In this document: piece after piece, positions 1 through 10,877 of the stretch
How the letters are laid out: each line of letters opens with the position of its first letter
Numbering within the stretch: position 1 is the first letter of the stretch
The notes under the pieces: model-generated
The model's database searches: none
What the model was told of the DNA's origin: nothing
The model's input: only the letters and a program-made list of their open reading frames with translations
From: Owenia fusiformis
Taxonomy: Eukaryota > Annelida > Polychaeta > Sabellida > Oweniidae
Direction: 5' to 3'
Assembly (NCBI GenBank): GCA_903813345.2
Contig: CAIIXF020000004.1
Coordinates: 8,577,525-8,637,524 of the forward strand
DNA: 60,000 nucleotides
Translations under genes and position numbers: made by a program

Positions 1-1
1 A

Positions 2-2354
2 TGGGATAGAGGACATCTTAACCCAAATGCAATAAATAACTGTGACTACAAAGAGCAGGCTGCAACCTTTACATTGACTAATGCTGCACCACAAGTAAGT
101 ACTGGAAAGATGTTGTTTTGATAGAAAAGAGCAAATCAAAAACATACACTACAATTTTTAAATCGGACAACCTTTAATGACATATTGGAAATGTAATATT
201 TATATTCCTTCTTTGTTTTCCAGTTTTTCTGTATATAAATGCAGAAGTTTTATTGCGATTGCGTTTCATATTGTCATTTTAATGATTTTTAGGTACACAA
301 GTTCAACGGAGCCTCCAGATGGGCAAAATATGAACGATATACCCGGGATTATTTTGTAGACAAGTGCAAGGGAGGACATCTATATCTTATTACTGGTATA
401 TATTCTATGCATGATATGCATTTTAATGAAACATAGTAAGGAACCACGACCACGACCACACATAAATAGTTAAATGATACCATTCCCCGTCAAGCAGGTA
501 CTAACAAAATTACATTAAAAAAACATGTACCCTGTACTATCTGTATAAGCTATGTACATATTATTTTCGGTTTGTTCAGGTACAATAGGAGACTCAACGG
601 AAAAACCTTTAAAGAATTTTGTCAGGATTCCAAGGTAATTTCTATTGGATATTATACAACCTTTGTTGTAATGTCAAACAAAGCAACTCAATCGAATATA
701 ATATATATTGGGTGTCCCAAAAAGTGAATTGCTTTTTGACAAATATTTTCACAGCAATTGATTACTCAAAATTAAAATTTTCAAAGTAGCCTACATGTAA
801 GGGTATCATTAGCAAGTTGTTTATAAAAGAGAGTTCTGTCTCATATTAAATGATATTTGGCAAATTGAAAGATGCATGTAAAAAATCCTATATCAGAAAA
901 TCCAAAGAGACCTAGATAGCGTTCGTGCCTGCTATCAGGTGGCAGCAAGTCAATCAGTTTTAGTCCCCAAAACAGCTTGTCTGTGCATCAAGTCTATTTC
1001 CAAAAGACGTTCTGTTCAAAGTTTTAGTTTGGAAAAGTAAATATATAAGCGCAAATGCCAAAGGGAGGGGTGACTAAAAACTTTCTAGAAACCTAACAAG
1101 AAAAGCAAACTGTGAGTGTAAATCTGTCATAAGAAAAGTAGATCCTATATATCCCAAAACCATGATCTAACGTGAAAAGAAACAATGTCTTACACCCCCC
1201 TCCAATCGAGAACCAATATCACAATCCAGGACCAGAACACCAAGGGATATTTCATTCATACTGAAGTCATTACAATACATGTTGAAGAAAATTGAAAAAA
1301 AGATGCCTTTAAATGATTAACGATAAGGCTACTATTGAAAACTGTTGAACGGTTTGGGTGGAAGATGAATCGTAAAGGAATTAAGCGCAAGAGTTAGTAT
1401 CATGTTAGTGTACCACTACGTCCCGCATGCAGAATTATTATGCCATGGGGATCGATGGAAAAAACAAAAGCATTTCTGTTTGGAGTAAAAAAGCTTCTAT
1501 AAGACTAAATAATTGACTTTTCCATTAGATTGATATTGGATATTTTGGCATGGTGTTATTAATTTAGAATACGCTTAATTGTTACATAGCGGTTCACTAT
1601 TTTTGGGACACCCGGTATATATTTTTTATTTTTGATTTTTTTTGAAAAGTTCACCCAATTTCAGTTTAAATGAATAAATATGCTTCCGTGTCGATGTCAA
1701 GTTAGGCGGTATACGCCATAACCATTGTGAGATCAATACGCAAGTTGCCCCATCGAATACCATGTATGTTTGCAAGTCTTTTGTCTTTTGTCCCTAGTCA
1801 AGAACTTCATGTTAACTCAGTTGAGTTTTATGTGTGTTTCAGATATTTCTGGACAGCTGGTTGTTGTGTTAAGGCTTCTTTTAGTAACAACGCTGCAGAT
1901 TTCATTGGATCGTTTGCATATTATGGGGAAAATACTGAAACGAGTGTGGTAAGATACAGATTTGATCTCATTTTTAACATAATATCAAACGATTTTTAAT
2001 GTTTTTGACATCCATATCTACTATCTATTATCTTTTTCTCAAACACTTTTGATTTGTCAAACATTTCATTTCCATCATTTTGTATTGACGCCATTCTTTT
2101 TATTTCTCTCAAAAAATCTTCATAAAGCACATTTCCTCCAGAACTTTTAGTTTCTTTAACCTTGTCTATGAAAAGCAAAATTTTTATTCGTTTTTTATGC
2201 GTTTCAGATTAAAAACCTACAAGTGTCTGCTTTGGAAACATTCCTCGGAAAAGGCGTAAAACTCTTCCTTGGCTACCCGTCTTGTGGTACCTCTACGAAT
2301 ACTCCTAAGTCAGACTTGGAAAAATATCTTACTGATAAAAAGAAAAAGCTTTAA
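2..2354 (+). CDS. secreted DNA/RNA non-specific endonuclease (3' part, five exons)
   Basis: Exons at 2-94, 293-395, 580-634, 1843-1948 and 2208-2354 (stop TAA at 2352) join in phases 0, 1, 2, 0 with GT-AG introns. The gene runs off the left edge, so its 5' end is not seen. The first exon reads W-DRGH-LNP, the active-site motif of the Serratia-nuclease/ENDOD1 superfamily (His at 14-16 is the general base). Exon 2 carries FNGASRWAKYER, where the Asn (305-307) matches the metal-binding Asn and the Glu of YER the second ligand. The later WTAGCCV segment and C-terminal VSALETFLG also suit this family. All visible key residues are present, so I expect an active Mg-dependent nuclease that cuts DNA and RNA outside the cell. 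A degenerate inverted paralogue lies at 25544-29647. Whether this copy also has an upstream protease-like half cannot be seen here. Confidence 0.88.
708..1616. mobile_element. inverted-repeat DNA transposon in nuclease intron 3
   Basis: The ends are inverted copies of GGGTGTCCCAAAAA (left from about 708, right ending about 1616), each bordered by TATA-like sequence, as in mariner/Tc1-type non-autonomous elements. It sits in the intron between 634 and 1843. Inside it, 1030-1290 is a minus-strand copy of a LINE 3' tail also found at 24280 and 35440, so it is a nested insertion. A matching right end (TTTTTGGGACACC) occurs alone at 30955-30975. Confidence 0.7.
1030..1290 (-). repeat. LINE 3'-tail fragment
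   Basis: The reverse complement reads 'aacatgtattgtaatgactt' then a 'ccttggtgttctggtc' block and 'ttcttttcacgttaga', in the same order as at 24280-24530 and 35440-35700. It is a truncated 3' end of one LINE family, nested inside the element at 708-1616. Confidence 0.7.
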
Positions 2355-2422
2355 TATGGACATTTCCATCTTCCTCTCCGATTTCCGTGTAAATTACATA
2401 CTGAGTAATACCAATTTAAATT

Positions 2423-2428
2423 AATAAA
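2423..2428 (+). terminator. AATAAA polyadenylation signal of the left nuclease gene
   Basis: AATAAA lies 69 bases after the stop codon at 2354, in AT-rich sequence, the expected position for the 3' end of this transcript. Confidence 0.6.
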
Positions 2429-2429
2429 A

Positions 2430-3085
2430 TGAGCAGCTGAAATATAAAGAGATTCCATGATCCAAACGACAAATCAGCTACATGATGCACCATTTAGAGG
2501 TTTTGCATTAGATATCTCACACTCAGTAAACAGAAATAATGGTTCTTAAGTTGCTACTTTGGGTGGATGGATGGATTTGGTTCAAATGTTATATGCTGTG
2601 TCTAGAGACAAAGGAGCTATTAATCAAAATGGCTGCCATTTACCGTTGCAAATGTAATATTAATAAATAGTATATGAGAACGATAGCTTCTTGGACATCT
2701 AGATACAAATATTATGTTGCATTCAAAATGATTTAAACTATATGTTAACAAACATGCAAGTACAATGATATGACATGGTCTACAACCAACGACATCACGG
2801 ATCTTGCCAATACCATGGGCTTTCAATTAGAGTTGAAAACCCATGCCAATACATACTAGCTTATTATGTGCAGCTGGTGAGTGTGCTAGCTGTGGCCACT
2901 CCGTAGTAGACGTTTAGTCGTTTTAACAAAATATAATTTTCGCTTTTTACGTTTTTTATTAGTTGGGAGAATTCAAACATTTTCCTTTTAGCACTTTGAA
3001 ACTTAAACAACTTCACACATTGATAACTTATCGTGGATCTTTTGGGAGATATTCTATTTGAGATTGTAAGGAATATAGATTGGTA
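2430..3085. other. intergenic, no feature seen
   Basis: AT-rich sequence downstream of the left nuclease. Only short chance ORFs are present and I see no repeat structure or exon. Confidence 0.4.
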
Positions 3086-3093
3086 GGTCTGTG

Positions 3094-4136
3094 GCTTCCT
3101 GGTCATCTCAACCCCAAGTCAACTCAACCCAGTAAAACTCAACCCCAAGTCAACTCAACCCCAAGTCAAGTCAACCCCAGTAAAACTCAACCACAAGTCA
3201 ACTCAACCCTGTAAAACTCAACCCCAGTAAAACTCAACCCCTATATTTCTAAATATTGATAAACTTATAAGAAAGTTTATTTCATAAAAATAATTCTGAT
3301 TATTCAGTTTTCGATTTTCATTCTTAGACCACTGCCTTTTTATTAGATTATAGTTAATAATGAGTTTATCTCCAAAATCTCAACATGGTACTAATAGGAT
3401 TAAGATATGGGTCACTTAATTAATCTTGCTAATACATTTGTTTTGTTGTAATCCCTATGAGGTTGACACTCGCGATTATTTGGAAAACTGGAACATGACC
3501 ATTGCTTTCCAGGGGCATAGCCCGCTTTCAGTCAGGAGGGATGCGATCACCCAAAAAATCAGGTTTACAGTCAGGGGTTGCCAATAAAGGCATAAGCGAG
3601 CCAAAAAAAGATATGTTTTGACAAAAAATGATGCAACTTCCTTCAAAATTGGGGGGAGGGTGTGTGCGCTCCCCTCCTGGCTACGCCTATATGTTTTCAG
3701 TCTATTATTAATAAATGTTAATGATTTTGTTAATGCATGTTCATATAGATAAAAAGTTATATAACATTGTTAATTATTTCTAAATTATCTAAAATTTGAT
3801 TTCAAAAGATGTCTTAAATTAAATAATAGTGACAACTAGATGAATCATCCTTGAGCTTAACCATTTTTTGGAATACTTTTACAACTTTCTATTCAAAGTT
3901 TCATGCAAAATGCTAGATTTTCAGAAATAAATGACTTAAATCATTCATCATAAAAAATTAAATTGCACATTGCAGACATTGCACAAATAGGGTTGAGTTT
4001 TACTGGGGTTGAGTTTTACAGGGTTGAGTTGACTTGGGGTAGAGTTTTACTGGGGTTGACTTGACTTGGGGTTGAGTTGACTTGGGGTTGAGTTGGACTG
4101 GGTTGAGATGACTTGGGGTTGAGATGACCTGTCACC
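3094..4136. mobile_element. hAT-like foldback element with terminal arms made of tandem repeats
   Basis: The left arm (3100-3240) is a run of AAGTCAACTCAACCCC/GTAAAACTCAACCCC units. The right arm (3985-4133) is the same run inverted. Outermost bases (gcttcctGGTCATCTCAACC against ggtgacaGGTCATCTCAACC) pair, and the 8-base direct repeat GGTCTGTG flanks both sides (3086-3093 and 4137-4144), the target duplication size of hAT elements. The 740-base middle has no long ORF. Confidence 0.75.
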
Positions 4137-4370
4137 GGTCTGTGCACGTTACTTACAATTTTGTCTCAAATCTGATTCTTCCTTTAATTAAGGTAGTAGT
4201 ATTGACTGTAAAGGTTTGTTATGTACCTAAACAGCTCTATAGTCGAGCTAATTCTGTGTGTGTGAATGAGTGTATGAATGTTACCTCTGGTGTGTTTTAG
4301 CACTAGTTCCCTCTAGTCAGACTGGCTGATAGAAACAACCTTTTAGGGTTGAAGAGTTGGCCGAAGCACG

Positions 4371-5646
4371 GTGTCCAACCCAAACGCTCTTACATGCACG
4401 ACGGATTGTTTCATTACTGAATTCGAAACTAAACAAAGAAACGCTCCGGAGTAGGAAAACTGGCGGCCGGGAATGATGAGCCGTCTGACGATTTCCCCCA
4501 TAATAAGAGGTATGAGTTACTTATTTCGAGTATACCATTCGATGGGTGTGATACCCATTTTGTACTTGGTTGGCTATTGACGTTTGAAGCAATTAGGAAG
4601 AGCTGTACGAAGCAGTATAGTTATCAAAATTCATAAACGTAATTGTCATTCTACATGTCAAAACGCCTTTTGTCGAGACATGTGATTAGTTGAGCCAAGA
4701 TTAGAACACCAACCTATATTTTGGTCAAATTTCAATGCTACAACTCACCACACATTATCGTAATTGTGATTTGATGACCGAAAATCCAATATTAAAAATG
4801 ATACCATTCTCATATTCAAGAAACGCTGCGACCTGGTTAACACAGTGAACTGCAAACGCTGCGGTAGTCTAGATCTGTTTAGGAAATATATAGCTGCTTG
4901 AATTTCCCTTTCCATTGGCATCAAAAGAAAAAAGATTAATTCACATATTAACTTTTTGTTTTTGTCAATAGTTTTATGTTTTAGCACACATAAAGGCATA
5001 ATATCATCTAATGTAGGCTTAGGTCGGTTAGTTGCACGTTTGGCACCACCAGGTTGGGACGTTTCAATTTGCCTAACAAGTACAGCACGTTTTTGAGAGA
5101 TAGATTCGATTCAAAACTCTTCTCTAATAATCTGAAAATAATACCAAAACAAAATGACAAAACAAAATGGCAAGAGCGTTTCTAAAATTGTGTCCTAAAT
5201 CGACAGAGCGTTTCGAGGAAAACAAGCGATTTCTTGAGAACAAGTAATGGATTTGGACTGGGATTTTAGAAAATGAGAATATAGGTTTGTGATCTACTAC
5301 TTTGACAGAAAGATTGACGTTTTCATATAATAAATACTAGTTTAATTCGTAATTTGTGGTCAATTCGTCAACTTCAGATTCGTTCGATCTACACCACGGA
5401 GCTTTGATCAAGTCAATAACAGTTTACCACCAGAAGTTGAATATTAATAAGATCTTTGCTCAGGGTATTGTTCATCGAATGGTACAAAATATGTCATCAT
5501 GACGTATGATATGTAAGAGAAACGAGTGAAACAATACTTATGGTCATAGTGGGATCTTCATTAGCCGCCATTTTATTTCGCTCCGCAGCGTTTCCGCGTG
5601 AATGAAACGCTCCGTCATGCATGTGAGAGCGTTTTGGTTGGACACC
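4371..5646. mobile_element. foldback element with GGTGTCCAACC ends
   Basis: Left end GTGTCCAACCCAAACGCTCT followed by TACATGCACGACGG is the reverse complement, with few changes, of the right end CCGTCATGCATGTGAGAGCGTTTTGGTTGGACAC. Internal sequence repeats 'aacgctc' motifs. No transposase ORF is visible, so it is non-autonomous. Confidence 0.65.
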
Positions 5647-6152
5647 ATGCGAACGGTCTAGAACGCTGAACAAGCCATGCTATTCACAATCTACAAGTAT
5701 GCTCAGCATTGCAGTGGAGTTCAAATATAAAAATACAACCTCAGTTTTGCAGCCACTCGACTCTCCTCATCCCTCTGGCTGCCATAACGATCGATCAGGC
5801 CTGATCAAGTGTCGAAAGTAATCAAAATCAAATAAAAACTGCCTCGTGAGTAAAAAATATGGCGCCAACTCACTTCTCGCCGTCTCTCGCGAGATATCAA
5901 CCCTTACATAAAGTAGTTACCTAACAAAATGCTTTACATTAAAAATACCCTTGCAAAATAGTTTTCCAGATACAAAAGCTATAGCTCAAGTAACTATATT
6001 TTACTTATGACCTTGCAGCGGTACTATTCTCGCTCCGAGTGGAAGAGAAGTAGCAACACCGGGGGAAAGGTTGGCATTTCATTTAAGAGTAAAATATGAC
6101 TAGCCAACCCAAGGTCGCTACACAACCATAGGCTGGTCATAATTGTAGACAA

Positions 6153-6374
6153 TAGGGAGGTTAAGCTACACGATTTCGAGAAATTGGTAAAGTATTATGG
6201 ATTACCTTTCCTTTCCGATCTCACTTGTTTTTTCCAGGAACCTAGTTGCAACTATTTTCTTTATACTTTCTTACCCAATCGGCTTAGTAAATACTACGAA
6301 GAGGAGAACTAATCCACAGAGAGACGACCGTTCACGTACACATTCTCTTAAAAATGCGGAGCTTAAACTCCCTA
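6153..6374. mobile_element. 222-bp MITE, GGGAGGTTAAGC family
   Basis: Starts TAGGGAGGTTAAGCTAC and ends GAGCTTAAACTCCCTA, giving inverted ends with a TA duplication. The inner sequence 'acgtacacattctctt' recurs at 18001 in a second member of the family (17811-18113). It has no coding capacity. Confidence 0.7.
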
Positions 6375-7120
6375 TTCACTTCCTATAGAACTGATCGTCA
6401 AGTTCTTGTCTCTATGTACACATATCAGTGTTCTCCCCCCAAAAAATTTCAACTGGGTGCAAGATTTCAAGTCTGAAAAAATTAGCACTCGCAACGCTCA
6501 CAATATCTCTGTGTAGGTGCTTACTTCAATCTTTTTTTAAATCAGAAGTTGAAGTGCAGATGCCAACTGGGTGCCAACTGGGGGCCTTTGATTTCAAGTA
6601 GGGAGAGCCCCCGGTAAAAGTGACATGGGGAGATCACTGCATATCATACACTGTATCAATAATACACGCAATAAAACAAATCATGAAGAGAGGCTTGAAA
6701 AAGTACTTTGTTAGAGATACAATAACATTCTCATTTACAATTGGGCATTATATGACACATCAGTTAGCACTACACAAATGAGGCATTTACAACACAAACA
6801 GATCCAATCTGCTCTTACTTCTCATGTGTGCTATTTTTCCACATAGTCGAGAATATACAAAACTAGTTTACCCCGTTTCTTGTCATATTTTCGAGCATAG
6901 CTTAAATGAATAAATAAATAAGTAAGTGAGTAAATACAGTTTTGATGTTGAAGTATTTCAAACCGTGATCCATAAAGGTTCACATTTACGAAGAAAATCA
7001 TGTTATGATTTTCACTATTTTTATTGCGGATTTAGTTTCATACGTCAAATGTTCATTCCATTATAAATACATTCAAAGCTCTCTCACAGCATGTATAACA
7101 CAAGGCATTAATATGACAAA
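6375..7120. other. intergenic, no feature seen
   Basis: AT-rich, with no inverted repeat or exon that I can support. Confidence 0.35.
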
Positions 7121-7144
7121 ATGTCACCACCTAGTTGCTCACAA

Positions 7145-8110
7145 TATTATGAGTTCAAACTTAAGTCAGATTTGAATTTCTGAGAACTTGTAAAGTCAAA
7201 TTTGAACTTCTGAAAAGATGTAGAGGATTTTGAAAAAAAAAATTTGGTCAATTTGAAGCAAGTTGAAAACAGACCTTTTTTGACCTTGAGAAGGTCATTA
7301 AAGGTTAAATGTCAAATCTAAAGTCAAATCTAAAGTCATATTTGAATTTCTGAGAACATGTAGATGATTTTGAAAAAAAATTTAGTCAATTTGAAGCAAG
7401 ATGAAAAAATAACTTTTTGACCTTTTTTGACATTGAGAAGGTCATTGAAGGTCAAATGTCAAATCTAAAGTCAGATTTGAATTTCTGAGAACATGTAGAT
7501 GATTTTGAAAAAATTTTTTAGTCAATTTGAAGCAAGTTGAAAAAAGACCTTTTTGACCTTTTTTGACTTTGAGAAGGTCATTGAAGGTCAAATGTCAAAT
7601 CTTAAGTCAAATCTAAAGTCAGATTTGAATTTCTGAGAACGCGTAGATGATTTTGAAAAAAAATTTAGTCAATTTGAAGCAAGTTGAAAACAGACCTTTT
7701 TTACCTTTTTTGACCTTGAGAAGGTCTTGAAGGTCAAATGTCAAATCTTAAGTCAAATCTTAAGTCAGATTTGAATTTCTGAGAACACGTAGATGATTTT
7801 GAAAAAAAAATTAAGTCAATTTGAAGCAAGTTGAAAACAGACCTTTTTGACCTTTTTTGACCTTGAGAAGGTCATTGAAGGTCAAATGTCAAATCTAAAG
7901 TCAGATTTGAAGGTCAAATGTCAAATCTAAAGTCAGATTTGAATTTCTGAGAACATGTAGATGATTTTGAAAAAAAATTTAGTCAATGTGAAGCAAGTTG
8001 AAAAAAGACCTTTTTGACCTTGAGAAGGTCATTGAAGGTCAAATGTCAAATCTAAAGTCAGATTTGAACTTCTGAGAACATGTAGATGATTTAGAAAAAA
8101 ATTGAAGTCA
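7145..8110. repeat. about 145-bp purine-rich minisatellite, six or so copies
   Basis: Each unit contains 'gaatttctgagaac', 'gtagatgattttgaaaaaa', 'tttgaagcaagttgaaaa' and 'ttgagaaggtcattgaaggt'. 'gagaaggtc' recurs near 7288, 7437, 7574, 7722, 7868 and 8029. A short C-rich run (8160-8216, 'ccaaccaccaaccgcc') follows. TGTCACCAC sits on both sides (7122 and 8245), the right one in a hairpin with GTGGTGACA, suggesting the array is cargo of an element. Confidence 0.75.
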
Positions 8111-8531
8111 GTCTAAACAGTATTTGTTAAGTTATAGGAAGTTGTAAGAAATTGTTACAGACGCCGGACGCCGGACGCCAACCTCCAACCACCAACCGCC
8201 AACCACCAACCGCCGTCGCAAAAAAACGGAGACCATAACAATATGTCACCACTTTTGGTGGTGACATAATTATGTCTACTGCATAGCTAGTAATATTGAG
8301 GTTGTTTAAAATTCAGATAATGTTGGTTTGCATGAAACGAAATGCATTCGAGTAGGAAGTCATCTGACTATGCTAAAAATTCGTACCGCTTCGTGAAACA
8401 GACCCATCGTTCCGTCCTATAGTTAAGATAGTGATACAATACGTATATTTTGTTTTCATATTTAAATGTCAAAGGCTCATGTGTTAAGTGTATGTCCTAC
8501 TAAAAACATGTATTTTATTCATATGGCAACA

Positions 8532-9027
8532 GGACAACTCATCCCAAGGTAGCTCATCCCCAAGACATCTCATCCCAAGACAACTCATCCAAACTTGAAA
8601 TATAACACAATTCTATGCAACTAATTTCAACTCTTGGAAGAATATTTAAGCAGTAAATAAGTTGGGTGAGTTGTTCTCTTGGGATGAGATGTCTTGGGAT
8701 GAGATGTCTTAGGGATGTGTTGTCTTGGGATGAGTTGTCCTTGGATGAGTTGTCTTAGGGATGTGTTGTCTTGAGAGTTCTCTAAGAAATTTGTTGTCTT
8801 AGCCTAGGATGAGTTGTCTTGGGATGAGTTGTCTTAATGATGTGTTGTCTTGGGATGAGTTGTTCTCTTAGGATGAGTTGTCCTAGGGGTGAGTTGTCTT
8901 AGGGACGTATTGTCTTGGGGTGAAATATATTGCGATGAGTTGTCTTGGGATGAGTTGTCTTGTTGTCTTGGGATTAGTTGTCTTAGGTGTTGTCTTGGAA
9001 TAAATAGTTTTTTTGATGAGTTGTCTA
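8532..9027. mobile_element. foldback element with tandem-repeat arms (ACAACTCATCCC)
   Basis: The left arm (8532-8596) is four units of AAGACAACTCATCCC. The right arm (8663-9027) is about two dozen degenerate units of its complement (GGGATGAGTTGTCTT). The architecture and unit match the element at 3094-4136, but I see no clear target duplication. The apparent ORFs here are repeat translations. Confidence 0.65.
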
Positions 9028-10640
9028 AAAACCTTTTTATAACGTCCGCTACCACGATCCTCAACGTAGTTTAAAAAGGTCGGTTTTGGACAATTGTGAT
9101 ACCCTTTGATATTCTAACTTTGGGAGGTGTATTGTACATGTGTGTTAATTTAGTTTAATACTCACTGGCAAGTTTCACCTCGTACGTTAAATCAGTTGCT
9201 TTTAGGGCAAAATTAATCTTTTCCTTGGCGGTGAAACTAATTTAGGGTTGATATGGGAATTGATCGTTGCTAAAAGTTGCTGATTGGAAAAAATCCTGTC
9301 TACATATATGTAGACCTTACATATTTAATATTAAATTCTGGGCCCCACATCTGAAAATTTGGCCCCAATTTCTTGATAAATAGGTCCAACATTAAAAAAA
9401 TTATGAAAAAAACTTAAGATGGGAAATATTGAATCTATACAATGGTGCCCACCCCATTAATTTTCTCAATCTGAGGTACATTATACACGATGTATAGTTG
9501 TTTAGTTTGGTGCTCGCCAAAAATCGCAATCTGTTTACCCTATAATTTCATGGGTGATTTTCATGCTTATGACGCTAAACGAGATAAGTCGTGATTTTCT
9601 TATTGTTAAATTTGTTAGCTCTTATATATTTGTTTGAATCATACCCGGTTGTTGATAAAGGGGTTAGTTCGTTTGTAAATCAGGGTTAACAGGTACAAAA
9701 TGCATTATTTTCACATTAAATAGGCGCAGTAATTTATTTCTACCATATAATTTTGAAAGAGTGATTGAGAAAGTAAGTATATAGTAATATTCCAGTTGAT
9801 TCATGGAAATCAAAATAAGAATGTCAATTTACTGTTTTGCCAGTTTGAAAAAAGTTTATATTTACATCGAAAACACCATTTTAATTTGCCTTAAAAGTAT
9901 TTAAAATTTGTTTTCCGTTCCTGCATACGCACAATTAATCGTAGAAGATTACCCTACATGTTTTCAACAAAACTAAATGAAAACTAAAATGCCCACGCAG
10001 TAAAATGACGTCAGATAAGTCTACTTTAATACATGTTTGATAATATAATTCGTTCCACGAAGGCTTATATTTCCAACAAACCCGATTACCCAATCTAGTG
10101 CGTGCAAAGTGGGGTATGAAGGCCATGTTTACGATATATCCATTTGCAAGTGCACTTTAAATTTTTTCCAAACCGGTTTATTTATAAAAGTGCGAACCAT
10201 TAATATCTTGGTGGGGTACTTATTATTTAGTTGTTGTCAAGTTGGACCTTTCTTTTAGAGTAGGAATTTTACCCAAACGAATTATTTTCTATCATAGAAT
10301 ATTGGTTTTGCTTTTAACAAACTAAGAAATAAGAATTAAAAAGTAACAACAAAGGAATACAAACAATAAAGAAATCACTCATTAAATAATACAATTACAA
10401 ACAAACAAACGAACATACAAACAAATCCAAATCTAGCCCATTAAACATGTACATTTTTTTTTTGAAAAGTACAACCCTGCCCGTGGATTTTAACAAACGA
10501 GCCCTCGGCTGAAATACTAATGGTAAATCCCCAAGAAACAATGTTTATAAGTACAATTCTAAGCGATTTAATTCATTGAACATACCAGGAGCGTTGCGCA
10601 AACCATAACAATACAGAGGTACCTGCAGTATAGTAAGTTC
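9028..10640. other. intergenic, AT-rich
   Basis: No exon recognised. 10365-10440 is an ACAA-rich simple repeat. Short ORFs do not show coding character or splice-compatible ends. Confidence 0.35.
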
Positions 10641-10687
10641 AATTATCATTGTTGTTATTTTCCCTTAAAATTAATTTGATAGCTAGC

Positions 10688-10695
10688 TATAAAAA
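10688..10695 (+). promoter_or_regulatory. possible TATA box of the 465-residue protein gene
   Basis: TATAAAAA followed by GGGG lies 182 bases before the ATG at 10878, leaving room for a 5' UTR of about 150 bases. It is the only strong TATA-like match just upstream in an AT-rich region, so it may be chance. Confidence 0.35.
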
Positions 10696-10877
10696 GGGGT
10701 TCGTTTTTCCATTGATTGATTTACATAAAATTAAAGTAAAACCCTTAATTTATTTATTGAACTATTTTCTCTGAAAATACAAACGTAACATACTAATGCG
10801 CCATAACGTATTTAACACATGGTTTTATTATAATGCACAGGTTTTAAAGAAAGAGACATAAACGCTTCGTTTTCAAG

